DNA of 64,000 nucleotides, from positions 62,001 to 126,000 of the forward strand of contig NZ_JACJTB010000003.1 in assembly GCF_014698475.1 (NCBI RefSeq). The letters run 5' to 3'. Position 1 is the first letter of the stretch; every line of letters begins with the position of its first letter. Source of the DNA: Nostoc spongiaeforme FACHB-130. GTDB taxonomy: Bacteria > Cyanobacteriota > Cyanobacteriia > Cyanobacteriales > Nostocaceae. Under the pieces are notes generated by a model. That model saw only the letters and a list, made by a program, of their open reading frames with translations. It searched no databases and had not been told where the DNA came from. The translations under genes and the position numbers were made by a program. Shown here one piece after another: positions 41,357 through 50,746 of this stretch.

Positions 41357-43660
41357 TTACAACTCTTTGAGGAATTCAATCATGGCTTGTTGATCAGCAG
41401 GACTTAAAGAACGATAGCGACGAATGACTTCCTTCGCATCACTGCGATGGGTTCTAGAAACTTCGCTATTGTAAGGAGGACAAATCACATCTGCTGGTGA
41501 AGAGCCATAAGAAATGTTGCCAACGGCTCCCCCTGGTGGTACTGGACATCCTGCACCGGGAACGTTGGGTGTACGACTGTCATCAGGGGCTGGTAAATCG
41601 TGTAGCTCAATAGCTGCACGAATAGCATCATCTAAAGTACGCACAACTAATGGTGCATTAGTAACTTGACTGTTAGTGAATACAGTACCAGCAGGATTGT
41701 TGTTAACTGTGAGTCGGCTTAAGTACACACGAGCATCGTGTAAGAATGGAGCGCCCATTCTACCCAACCCCATCAGGGGTGCAGTGCGGAACTCATCACC
41801 AAACGCAGCAGCTTGACCATTGGCAAATACGTCGCCAGCTAAGTTACGAGGAATATCAAAGGTAGCAAAGGAGCGACCTACAGCAGTACTAGCACCTTGT
41901 TCTCTAGAAAGAGTTGGTTGATATTTTCTGTTAACAACTAACGGATCACGAGGTAAAGAAGCCCAACGTTCTGCATCAATTTGAGGTACGTTGTGCAGAA
42001 GTAGGTCAGAGAAAATAGGAGCCCACTTATAGCTCAAATGTTGAGCAACGATCGCACCATCTCTGGTTGTGGCTGCTGGTGACTGACCGGTTCTTTGAAC
42101 AGGAATATGACAGCTGGCACAGCTCACCATAGAATCTGTACGGTTAATAGCATTAGGATCACGACCGTCGTCACCACCTGCAGGGAAGCGGCCTGGAATC
42201 ATCCGGTTAGAGAAGGCTACTAAATCAATTCCAAAAAGTTCTGCTCCACGCTTAACTTGACCTTCAGGGCTTTGTGGAGAACGAGACCTTGTAGGATTAT
42301 TCAACACTGCCAATAGTGTGTCACCAAATTCGGGAGGAGCAGTCATCCGCAGAAAATTCCGTTCGCTGAGTGGCACACTGAGGTGTGATTCTAGTGTGTT
42401 GGGGTATGGGTCAACACAACCTGGACGACCAGCGTTGGTAGGAGAGTCTGTTGGTTCATTACGGTTGAGAATACTTGTAAACCCAACTTCCCCTTGCAAA
42501 CCACCGGCAACAAACTGGAGGATTTCTACACCATTAGCCCGCAACCCAAAGCGTCCTACACCACCAGAAAAGCCTGAACCAGCAGCGATCGTAGTGCCAT
42601 TTGGGGTAGGAATAGTGTTGGTTTTACCAGTAATACAATCGCCTGTACAAGCAAAGATACCTGCATTGTTGAGAGATGAGGGGATACTTTGACTATCAGA
42701 ACCTTCATCTTCAAAACGACGGATATCGTTTGTTGGAATAGCTTCCATCAAACCACGACCAATGTATGGAGGCCCAGCGAACTCTACAACACCTCTTCGG
42801 AAACCTAGAGAGCTAAGTTTTGTGACTGGATCAATATTGGGCAGGTTCGGGTCTTCAGCAATTGTTGGGATACGTTCTGGTAGACATTGAGGAATGGAAA
42901 AACGAGTGTGTTGAACAAAGCCACCGAGGCGTGGTGAAGCTCCGCCCCTGGCCACTCCATCAAGAGGGTCAAATATGTTCTGTGCGGGATTATAGTCACC
43001 GAAGGTTGTAAAGGCAGCTGTCCGTCCGGTGTTATTGATGGCATCAAGGTTATCAGCAGGTCGTCCACCACCAGTAGCAGGATCGAGGGCTGTAAACTTG
43101 AAGTTTGTTGGTGTCGAGCGTCCAGCACGGGATACGTTGGAAACATCACGTACTACTCGGCTGTTAGGAGTTGCTTCAGCAGAACTCAAGTGACAACCCA
43201 AACACATCTGTTGGTTGGCAATTGGCCCTGCACCTTCTACAGCAAGGTGCGGTGTTGTGAAGAATTGTATTCCTTCTACCAAAGCCTCTTTTTGTGTGCG
43301 AGTGGCAGAAGGATAGACCAAGGCATCAAGGTCTCTCAATCCCAGTGGGAAGGCTCCAACCACACCAAATTTTTGTCGGGGAACACGTTCTGCTGGAGTC
43401 AACGCGATTCCTGGTGCTGGTTCTGCTACATCAAATATGTTATTGATTCCATTGCCTAACTCAGTTTGTCTTTGAGCTAACAACGTCGCATCGTCTGGGA
43501 CATTACTACCAATAGGAGCAGAGGAGAAGATACCTGCCAAACCGACTTCTGGGAAGAGTGCCGCCGAAGATATCGCCAGGGCAAATGAACAGCATACTAT
43601 TAATAACAAAGTTGGAAGCCTACGCTTACGCATAAACCTCATGATGTTTCGCTCTCTCAT
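41357..43660 (-). CDS. Large exported di-haem c-type cytochrome
   Basis: 767 residues with an N-terminal signal region (basic RKRR, hydrophobic LLIVCCSFALAIS). Two haem c motifs are visible: CLGCH (NQQMCLGCHLSS) and CASCH (SMVSCASCHIPV). The later GLGRMGAPFLHDARVYL resembles the di-haem peroxidase/di-haem oxidoreductase (COG3488-like) family, in which a third region holds catalytic residues. It is long for the group because of inserted loops. It is probably a periplasmic or lumenal redox enzyme; substrate is unknown. The first ATG (43660) or the ATG at 43642 may be the start. It stands alone and has its own terminator. Confidence 0.8.
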   Translation of the reverse strand: MRERNIMRFMRKRRLPTLLLIVCCSFALAISSAALFPEVGLAGIFSSAPIGSNVPDDATLLAQRQTELGNGINNIFDVAEPAPGIALTPAERVPRQKFGVVGAFPLGLRDLDALVYPSATRTQKEALVEGIQFFTTPHLAVEGAGPIANQQMCLGCHLSSAEATPNSRVVRDVSNVSRAGRSTPTNFKFTALDPATGGGRPADNLDAINNTGRTAAFTTFGDYNPAQNIFDPLDGVARGGASPRLGGFVQHTRFSIPQCLPERIPTIAEDPNLPNIDPVTKLSSLGFRRGVVEFAGPPYIGRGLMEAIPTNDIRRFEDEGSDSQSIPSSLNNAGIFACTGDCITGKTNTIPTPNGTTIAAGSGFSGGVGRFGLRANGVEILQFVAGGLQGEVGFTSILNRNEPTDSPTNAGRPGCVDPYPNTLESHLSVPLSERNFLRMTAPPEFGDTLLAVLNNPTRSRSPQSPEGQVKRGAELFGIDLVAFSNRMIPGRFPAGGDDGRDPNAINRTDSMVSCASCHIPVQRTGQSPAATTRDGAIVAQHLSYKWAPIFSDLLLHNVPQIDAERWASLPRDPLVVNRKYQPTLSREQGASTAVGRSFATFDIPRNLAGDVFANGQAAAFGDEFRTAPLMGLGRMGAPFLHDARVYLSRLTVNNNPAGTVFTNSQVTNAPLVVRTLDDAIRAAIELHDLPAPDDSRTPNVPGAGCPVPPGGAVGNISYGSSPADVICPPYNSEVSRTHRSDAKEVIRRYRSLSPADQQAMIEFLKEL

Positions 43661-44113
43661 AAGTTTCTAGATTTTCATAGGAAAGTTGCTTGTTACAAGG
43701 CTGTCAATCATCAACTAGGTGATGATTTGTACTGCCGACCTATCAGAAACATACACTATTTCAACATAAATAAAAGATACAGTATGTAACTAGTAAATTC
43801 TGCATCTCTTTACTAATAATTTAATAATCGCTTCATATACTCTGGAAAAATTTACTGATAGAGACGTGAATAAACTTTCCCAAGCTAGTATATAGCAGCA
43901 AGATGAAGTTTTTACTCAAGCGTATGCGTATTAACCGAGTGTTAACTTATGTTTTTAATTTTTACTCCGGTCAGTGATGATAACAGTAAGCAATTTATCC
44001 TCTTAAGAGCTTATGGATTTAATTAAAACTGGTAAATTTTATTTATTAGATTTTGATGGTCTAGATTATTGTTTATCTTTTATGCCATAATTAAGGCTCG
44101 CATTAACTAAGTT

Positions 44114-44152
44114 AAAGGTGAGTGCTAGATAATAAGCAATCACCTTTTTTTT
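44114..44152 (+). terminator. Orphan rho-independent terminator
   Basis: AAAGGTGA-TGCT pairs with AGCA-TCACCTTT and runs into eight T. No gene ends on the plus strand upstream (nothing between 43661 and here), so a small RNA may end at this site. Confidence 0.6.
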
Positions 44153-44247
44153 CTGAAATACTTACTACTACTATTCTGATTGACTATCAATATCTGGCGT
44201 TGAGATTAGCATCATACATAATGAGTATTTACCAATGCTCTAGTTAG

Positions 44248-44526
44248 TCATTTAGAGTCAACACAGAAGCAAAAGCCTTATATAGCAACACTTATGGCGT
44301 ATGCGTATCTGCTGCTGAGGCTAGATTAACTGCTGAAAAAATCAGGTATGGCGGTTTAATTCAAAGTATAAGCTGTGCCAGTAGTAGCTTTATTCTGGCA
44401 CGATATTCCAACAATATTAAGATTTTGACTGTTTATATATACTTGAACAATCTGGATACTACGTCAGCATTTGACACTACTTTTTACTTAGTAGTCAATC
44501 AGTCTGGTATTTCTATCAGATTTTAA
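44248..44526 (+). other. Open frame of 92 codons without a start codon
   Basis: Between stops at 44245 and 44524 the frame reads as plausible protein (AEARLTAEKIRYGG; LARYSNNIKILTVYIYL), but has no ATG, GTG or TTG in its first half. It may be the remnant of a lost gene. No family recognised. The remaining part of 43661-45121 apart from the terminator and the 92-bp array shows nothing. Confidence 0.3.
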
Positions 44527-44550
44527 TAATATAGCTGATTTTTAAGTAGA

Positions 44551-45032
44551 GAATGATTTCATTTAAATTTCATTTTCGCAAGAAGAAAATAAGCTGATAT
44601 TAATAAAATGTTGCGGTTTTATATGTCTATCTTTGAGTAGGGAATGATTTCATTTAAATTTCATTTTTGGGAGCAGTTACATTGACTGACATTAACAAAA
44701 AGTTACAATTTTATATGTCTATCTTTGAGTAGGGAATGATTTCATTTAAATTTCATTTTTGGGAGCAGTTACATTGACTGACATTAACAAAAAGTTACAA
44801 TTTTATATGTCTATCTTTGAGTAGGGAATGATTTCATTTAAATTTCATTTTTGGGAGCAGTTACATTGACTGACATTAACAAAAAGTTACAATTTTATAT
44901 GTCTATCTTTGAGTAGGGAATGATTTCATTTAAATTTCATTTTTGGAAGTAGTTACATTGACTGATGTTAATAAACAATTACAGTTTTCTATATCTATCT
45001 TGCAGTAGAGAAGGATTTCATTTAAATTTCAT
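44551..45032 (+). repeat. Six-copy 92-bp tandem array upstream of the ClC gene
   Basis: Units begin with GAATGATTTCATTTAAATTT at 44551, 44642, 44734, 44826, 44918 and 45010. The middle three to four are nearly identical; the outer ones have drifted. Each unit carries TTTCAT twice, 11 bp apart, and TATATGTCTATCTTTGAGTA. The array ends about 90 bp before the transporter start, so it is most likely regulatory. Confidence 0.85.
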
Positions 45033-45121
45033 TTTTGCGAGAAGTAGCTCTTGATGAGATAAACTGTAAAAAACTTCAGATATTTACAGACTTTCACTGA
45101 TGACAAGTGATTGCTAGGAAT

Positions 45122-47713
45122 ATGTTCATCAGAGGTAAAATTCTCTGGTTGAGGCTTTCTAGACAAATGCTCCAACCTCGGCGCTTGGCGTTTGCTGAAG
45201 CTTGCTTGATTGGTCTAGTTTCTGGTCTAGCGGCAGTTTTGTTAGGGCAAGCTGTGGACTGGGCAGGGGCGTGGCGAGTGCATGTTTCTTACTTATTGCC
45301 TGCTTATTTGGTGCTACCGGGAATTGGGCTAGTCGGAGGTATTTTAGCTGGTTGGTTAGTTGAGCGTTTTGCACCGGAAGCATCTGGGAGTGGAATGTCT
45401 GAGGTAAAAGCGGTGTTGGCTCGCGTACCGATGCCGTTAAATTTGCGGATTGCTTTGGTCAAGTTGATTAGTGCTACATTGGTGCTGGGTTCTGGGATGC
45501 CTTTGGGACGAGAAGGCCCAACTGTACAGATTGGTGCAGCTTTGGCAAATCAACTAAGTAATTGGGTACCGACTTCTCCTGAACATCGCCGTCAACTGAT
45601 TGCCGCAGGTGCAGGGGCAGGGTTAGCGGCTGCTTTCAATGCACCGATCGCTGGTGTACTGTTTGTTGTAGAAGAGTTACTTCAAGATGTGTCAGGTATT
45701 ACTCTTGGCACAGCTATTTTGGCTTCGTTTATCGCTTCAGTGATTTCTCGCCTTTATGGTAGTCACAGCTTTGATTTGAGTCAAATCAATTTAGTATCTG
45801 GGCATACAACTTTCTTTGCTCAGGAAATCCCTTTTTACTTGATTTTGGGTGGATTAGCAGGATTATTAGGGATTTTGTTTAATAAAGGTGTGATTGCTAG
45901 TTTGGAGGTTAATCAGCGTTTACTACACCTGAGTTTACCTTGGCGAATTGGAATTGTGGGGTTGGTTAGTGGAATTGCGATCGCTTTGTTGCCTGTCACT
46001 TTTCGCAATAATGCTGGGCTGAGAGAAATTATATTGATGGGTAATGCTAATTGGTTATTTGCCGCGATCGCTCTTTTAGCCCAATTTACCTTAATTCTTT
46101 TAACTTATGGTTCTGGAGCGCCTGGGGGTTTACTTGTTCCAACTTTAGTGTTAGGCTCGGCTCTTGGTTATTTGGTGGGTGCTGCTGAACAAAGTTGGTT
46201 GGGAATGAGTGCGGCAACAACCTATGCCCATGTGGGGATGGCGGCGTTTTTTAGTGCTGTCTCTAAAGTACCGATTACAGCAGTCATCATTGTGTTTGAG
46301 ATGACGACAGATTTCAATCTAGTGTTACCTTTGATGATTGTATCTGTAGTTGCCTATTTAGTAGCAGACAAAATTGATCACAGGTCGCTCTATGACCTTT
46401 TACTTGAAAGAAAAGGCATTCACATTCAAAAAGAGCCAACGACAGATGGGCTATTAGCACAACTCAGCGCCGCAGAGGTCATGCAAAGACGTGTTGAAAC
46501 TCTCTCTAGTCAGATGAGTATTGATGAAGCAGTGCAAGCATTTTCTCAGTCTCACCATCGCAATTTCCCGATTTTAGACAATGGTAAAGTTGTAGGTATT
46601 ATCACCCAGAAGGATTTAGTTACCAACGCTTCACAACAGATAAAGGGAAATACAACTATCAGCGATATCATGACCCCAGAGCCAGTGACTATCAGCCCTA
46701 CAGACACACTAGCTTATGTTTTGCATATACTTAATCGTTATAATCTCAGTTGCTTGCCTGTAACCGAAGGTAGAAAACTTGTAGGAATTATTACTCGTAG
46801 TGATATTATCCGTGTAGAAGCAGAGAGGTTAAGTGGCCAGCTTCAAGGGATAGAACCAAAATCAGCACCTTCTTATGTAGTCTATCAGACTCGCACTCCG
46901 GCTACAGGCAAAGGCAGATTACTAGTACCGCTTTCACATCCACAGACAGCCAAGACTTTATTAGAAATGGCAGCTGCGATCGCCAAACAACGCAACTATG
47001 AAATAGAATGCTTACAAGTGATTATTGTCTCACCAAACCGGATTCCATCAGAAACACCAGTAGACACTACCAAAAGTCATCGTCTTCTAGAACAAGCAAT
47101 ATTATTAGCTCAGAAACAGCGTATTCCTATTCATACTCAGATACGAGTAGCCCATAATGTTGCTGAAGCAATTTTAGAAACTGTGAAAGAGCGACATATT
47201 GATTTAGTATTAATGGGTTGGAAAGGCACTACATCAACGCCTGGTAGAGTTTTCAGCCGAATAGTAGATACCATAATTCGACAAGCTCCTTGTGATGTTG
47301 TCTTAGCTAAGTTAGATGACAAAAAAGCCTTTGAGCGTTGGTTACTGCCAATTGCCGGTGGGCCTAACTCTCGCCAAGCAATTAAATTATTACCTGCCTT
47401 GAGTTCCTTAAGTTCATCCCCTAAAATCAAGCTGTGTCAAGTTTTTCAGCCGAGTAATTTCACACCTGACACAAGATTATTAGAAAAATCCCTTCATTTT
47501 CTCCAACACCGAGTTAATGGTAAAGTACTCGCTACTTCAGTCCAGTCCAATTCTGTTTCTGAGGCTGTCATTGAGTGTGCTGCACAAGACAACACCGATG
47601 TGATTATTTTAGGTGCTAGTCGTGAAAGTCTATTACAACAAGCAATTCAAGGAAATATTCCCGAAAAGATTGCCCGTAATAGTAATTGCACAGTCATTAT
47701 GGTCAAAACGTAA
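45122..47713 (+). CDS. ClC-type chloride channel/antiporter with CBS and USP domains
   Basis: 863 residues from ATG 45122 (GTG 45107 is also possible). Residues to about 425 are a ClC membrane domain: GSGMSEV (anion-binding Ser), GREGPT with the gating Glu, PIAGVLFVVEELL with the proton Glu found in antiporters, and GAPGGLLVPTLVLG. Then come two CBS domains (about 445-570; VVGIITQKDLV and LVGIITRSDIIRV), which usually bind adenine nucleotides, and two universal-stress-protein-like domains to the end (VLMGWKGTT; VIILGASRES). The proton Glu suggests Cl-/H+ exchange. Six copies of a 92-bp repeat precede it, and a divergent-looking two-component pair follows, so regulation by that pair is plausible. 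Confidence 0.92.
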   Translation: MFIRGKILWLRLSRQMLQPRRLAFAEACLIGLVSGLAAVLLGQAVDWAGAWRVHVSYLLPAYLVLPGIGLVGGILAGWLVERFAPEASGSGMSEVKAVLARVPMPLNLRIALVKLISATLVLGSGMPLGREGPTVQIGAALANQLSNWVPTSPEHRRQLIAAGAGAGLAAAFNAPIAGVLFVVEELLQDVSGITLGTAILASFIASVISRLYGSHSFDLSQINLVSGHTTFFAQEIPFYLILGGLAGLLGILFNKGVIASLEVNQRLLHLSLPWRIGIVGLVSGIAIALLPVTFRNNAGLREIILMGNANWLFAAIALLAQFTLILLTYGSGAPGGLLVPTLVLGSALGYLVGAAEQSWLGMSAATTYAHVGMAAFFSAVSKVPITAVIIVFEMTTDFNLVLPLMIVSVVAYLVADKIDHRSLYDLLLERKGIHIQKEPTTDGLLAQLSAAEVMQRRVETLSSQMSIDEAVQAFSQSHHRNFPILDNGKVVGIITQKDLVTNASQQIKGNTTISDIMTPEPVTISPTDTLAYVLHILNRYNLSCLPVTEGRKLVGIITRSDIIRVEAERLSGQLQGIEPKSAPSYVVYQTRTPATGKGRLLVPLSHPQTAKTLLEMAAAIAKQRNYEIECLQVIIVSPNRIPSETPVDTTKSHRLLEQAILLAQKQRIPIHTQIRVAHNVAEAILETVKERHIDLVLMGWKGTTSTPGRVFSRIVDTIIRQAPCDVVLAKLDDKKAFERWLLPIAGGPNSRQAIKLLPALSSLSSSPKIKLCQVFQPSNFTPDTRLLEKSLHFLQHRVNGKVLATSVQSNSVSEAVIECAAQDNTDVIILGASRESLLQQAIQGNIPEKIARNSNCTVIMVKT

Positions 47714-47804
47714 AATATACAAATGTAAGAATTCAGGAGCAATTTTAAATTCTGGCGAAGTAGCCCATATATTCTGTGTGATGAAATCTGAATCTGGTAC
47801 GTCA

Positions 47805-49199
47805 TTAACTACTTAATTTACCCTTGATAATTCCTGCTTCCTGTTGGGGTAACTTGACTGTAAAACTCGTTCCTTCTCCTACTTTACTATCTAGATAAAT
47901 TTCTCCATTATGTATTTCTAAACACTTTTTAACTACAGCTAATCCTAGACCACTACCAACAATCTTGCCTACATTATTCGCACGATGAAAAGGAAGAAAT
48001 AAATGCTGCTGAAATTCTGAAGGAATACCAATACCATTATCTTTTACTTGAAAAAATATAGCATGTGGTTCACAACTAAGAGTCAAAAAAATACTTTCCT
48101 CTGGAGATGAATATTTCATAGCATTGGAAAGCAAGTTACTCAAGATAGAGTAGAGTAATTTCTCATCTAATTTTGCATGAGTACAGTTACCCTGACTAAT
48201 GAATTTAATCGTATAATTTTGTCGATTAGCAAACTGAATATCTTCGATTAAATTAATACAAAATGCTTCTAAATCCATCAGTTCTGGATGAAATTCTAAT
48301 TTACCAGCTTCTGCCCTAGTTAAAGTGAGAATATCGGTAAGTAATTGGTTCATTGACCTAGCTGAAGACTGAATCCTATGTAGATTCTTAAGTTTTTTCT
48401 CTTCTGTCCACTGTTGATTACTTTGAGCTAATAATTGAGCCGAACCTAAGATAATACTCAATGGTGTACGAAATTCATGAGATACCATCGAAAAAAATTG
48501 TAATTTTAATTCGCTAAGTTCTTTTTCCTGAGCTAAAGTCCGTTGAATAGCTTCAGCTTCCTGACGCTTCACTAATTGTTGATACAGTAAAGCATAAACA
48601 CCTAATAAAATCGCAAAACTCAAAAAAGTACCAAGGAGTTCAATTAACATTCGGTTGTGAATATTATCTTGTGAATGTCTCACAGAAATTTGCAGCAACT
48701 CTTCTTCCCTGGCTTGCATGTGAGTCAGTGTTTGGCGGATTTGATTACGATTTTGATTGCTTTGATTCACCAGAGGCGCTTGAACAGCAAAAGTCGATTT
48801 ACCTAATTCTTTGAGGTTGATAGACTGTTTAGAAAGTTCAATTCTTTGAGCGATGAGTAATTTTAGCTTGGTTAGTTGCTGCTGTTGATCAGGATCATCA
48901 GCAAGTTTTTGTTGCAACTTCTGAACTTTTATATCGAGGCTTTCCATTGCCTGATAATAACGTTTCAGTTCCAATTGTTCTCCATAGAGAATATAGCCCC
49001 TGCGTCCGGATTCCGCATCAGTTAATGTAGCAAATATATCAGTAATGTTTTTCATTACCTCATTTGTTTCTTTAACTTTATTACTACTTAAAATTAACTG
49101 AGTAGCGTTTTGGTAAGAAATAAGACTAACTATACCCATGAATAATAAGCATAAGCTAAAGCCAGAGGCAATCCATTTTCCTTCTAGCGACAATTTCAT
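47805..49199 (-). CDS. Membrane sensor histidine kinase with CHASE3-like sensor
   Basis: 464 residues. Membrane helices near 12-32 and 190-212 flank an extracytoplasmic helical domain with the CHASE3-type sequence TDAESGRRGYILYGE. A short coiled coil then leads to HisKA (MVSHEFRTPLSIIL) and HATPase (NLLSNAMKYSSP; DNGIGIPSEF; GSGLGLAVV). It is divergent from the OmpR-type regulator at 49397, its presumed partner; the 197-bp gap has three 11-bp direct repeats. The end of the gene is convergent with the ClC gene, 91 bp apart. Confidence 0.9.
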   Translation of the reverse strand: MKLSLEGKWIASGFSLCLLFMGIVSLISYQNATQLILSSNKVKETNEVMKNITDIFATLTDAESGRRGYILYGEQLELKRYYQAMESLDIKVQKLQQKLADDPDQQQQLTKLKLLIAQRIELSKQSINLKELGKSTFAVQAPLVNQSNQNRNQIRQTLTHMQAREEELLQISVRHSQDNIHNRMLIELLGTFLSFAILLGVYALLYQQLVKRQEAEAIQRTLAQEKELSELKLQFFSMVSHEFRTPLSIILGSAQLLAQSNQQWTEEKKLKNLHRIQSSARSMNQLLTDILTLTRAEAGKLEFHPELMDLEAFCINLIEDIQFANRQNYTIKFISQGNCTHAKLDEKLLYSILSNLLSNAMKYSSPEESIFLTLSCEPHAIFFQVKDNGIGIPSEFQQHLFLPFHRANNVGKIVGSGLGLAVVKKCLEIHNGEIYLDSKVGEGTSFTVKLPQQEAGIIKGKLSS

Positions 49200-49292
49200 A
49201 AACGAATAAATTAATAGTTCAAAAGTAATATTTTATTACATAAGATGTTGGTAAATCTTTTTACCATAAGGATGGAAATGAAAATAATTTTC

Positions 49293-49325
49293 ATTTCTAC
49301 CCGATTTCTACCCGATTTCTACCCG
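49293..49325. promoter_or_regulatory. Three 11-bp direct repeats between kinase and regulator genes
   Basis: ATTTCTACCCG occurs three times head to tail with exactly 11-bp steps. Such spacing is typical of OmpR/PhoB-family binding sites. It stands 70 bp before the regulator and 95 bp before the divergent kinase. Confidence 0.65.
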
Positions 49326-49396
49326 ATACTTTGTAGAGGTATTAAGGTGAATTATTGGGATGAAGACAAATTGTTTAATTTACAAATCTTGGGGAA

Positions 49397-50098
49397 ATGC
49401 GGATTTTGGTAGTGGAAGATGATATCCAGTTAGCAGAAATGCTGATGGAGGCCTTGAGCGATCGCCAATATGTGGTAGATGTAGCTCCAGATGGAGAGCA
49501 AGCTTGGGATTTTATCAAGATTTTGGAATATGACTTAATAGTTCTAGATATTACTTTACCCAAATTAGATGGTGTGAGCTTTTGTCAAAGGTTGCGATCG
49601 CCTACAGTCGGGCTGAATTTTTCCCGTAACAGCACCATACCTATTCTGATGTTAACAGCACGCGACACTCTGGCTGATAAAGTGACTGGGTTGGATGCTG
49701 GGGCTGATGATTATATGGTCAAACCGTTTGAAATGCCAGAGTTAATGGCTCGTGTCCGCGCATTATTACGCCGTAATAGTAGCACAGCATCTTTTCCCGA
49801 CCTGAGCTGGGGCAGTTTGCGTTTAAATACTAACACCTATGAAGTCACGTATGCTGATCAGCTCTTACATTTAACACCCAAAGAATTTGCTTTGTTAGAA
49901 CTTATGGTTTCTAGCGGTCGGCGGGTACTGAGCCGAGCCGGAATTATTGAGCGCATCTGGTCACTAGATGACCCACCCAGCGAAGAAACCGTCAAGTCTC
50001 ACATCAAGAGTTTACGGCACAAACTTAAAGATGCAGGTGCGCCTGATGAGTTTATTGAAACTGTGCATGGATTAGGTTATCGTCTCAAGCAGTTTTAA
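49397..50098 (+). CDS. OmpR-family response regulator
   Basis: 233 residues: receiver (MRILVVEDDIQLAEML; phosphoacceptor in LIVLDITLPKLDG; Lys in DDYMVKPFE) and winged helix (LTPKEFALLELMVSSGRRVLS; IKSLRHKLKDAG; IETVHGLGYRL). It is likely activated by the divergent CHASE3 kinase. The 11-bp direct repeats before and after it, and again before the sucrose genes, are candidate binding sites, suggesting autoregulation and control of neighbours. Confidence 0.92.
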   Translation: MRILVVEDDIQLAEMLMEALSDRQYVVDVAPDGEQAWDFIKILEYDLIVLDITLPKLDGVSFCQRLRSPTVGLNFSRNSTIPILMLTARDTLADKVTGLDAGADDYMVKPFEMPELMARVRALLRRNSSTASFPDLSWGSLRLNTNTYEVTYADQLLHLTPKEFALLELMVSSGRRVLSRAGIIERIWSLDDPPSEETVKSHIKSLRHKLKDAGAPDEFIETVHGLGYRLKQF

Positions 50099-50099
50099 A

Positions 50100-50132
50100 C
50101 AACTACCCGATTTTTACCCGATTTCTGCCTGA
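50100..50132. promoter_or_regulatory. 11-bp direct repeats after the regulator gene
   Basis: CTACCCGA, TTTTTACCCGA and TTTCTGCCTGA follow each other with 11-bp phase just past the stop codon. They are of the same type as at 49293. Confidence 0.5.
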
Positions 50133-50328
50133 TACTTCCACATCTAGTCTTCATACTTTGATATCTATGGATTGGTAAGTAATCTGATCTGATTTTCCCA
50201 CTCATTTTTGACTTGTGGTTTTCACCAACCACTATTAACCTCAAATTCAGAATAACTCCTTTTACACCGTGTTTCTCTAAATTAAGTTAATTACTTAGTT
50301 TAGAGAATTTTAATATGAAGCTGATTCA

Positions 50329-50361
50329 CTTCTCCCCGATTTTTACCCGATTTTTCCTCAC
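50329..50361. promoter_or_regulatory. 11-bp direct repeats upstream of the sucrose genes
   Basis: CTTCTCCCCGA, TTTTTACCCGA and TTTTTCCTCAC with 11-bp steps, about 75 bp before the small gene at 50436. The rest of 50099-50435 has no gene. Confidence 0.5.
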
Positions 50362-50435
50362 TAATTTAACTTTTAATACTTAATATTACAAAGACAAACA
50401 GTTTTGGAAATTTTAATTAGCTTTAGGCAATTACT

Positions 50436-50657
50436 ATGTTTTATCCTTCAGTGAATATTTCCAATATTGTTTTAACCTATGAGCAGTATCGTAAGTTAAA
50501 AGCTTATGCTCAAGCTCATCACATATCAATTCAAGAATCGATAAAAGTAATCATAGATTCTCATCCTGAATATCAAATCAATCATAGAAAAATCAGTAGA
50601 GACTACCCATTTATCTGTTCAAGAAGAATGATTCACTTATTATTTAAAGTTAAATAA
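50436..50657 (+). CDS. Small hypothetical protein, possible RHH type
   Basis: 73 residues. The central ISNIVLTYEQYRKLKAYAQAH and the following SIQESIKVIIDSHPEYQ could form a strand and two helices like ribbon-helix-helix proteins, but there is no sure match. The C-terminal part is basic (SRRMIHLLFKVK). It lies 89 bp before the glycosyltransferase gene and may share its transcript. Confidence 0.45.
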   Translation: MFYPSVNISNIVLTYEQYRKLKAYAQAHHISIQESIKVIIDSHPEYQINHRKISRDYPFICSRRMIHLLFKVK

Positions 50658-50746
50658 ATCAGCAAAATTATCTAAAAAACACATATTAAAGCAATTAATC
50701 ATGAATATTTTCAATTCTCTAAAATTTAGTTAAATATTTGGAAGAT

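Noticed and set aside
44551-45032. CRISPR array
   Set aside because: The whole 92-bp unit is conserved, so there are no unique spacers, and there are no cas genes.
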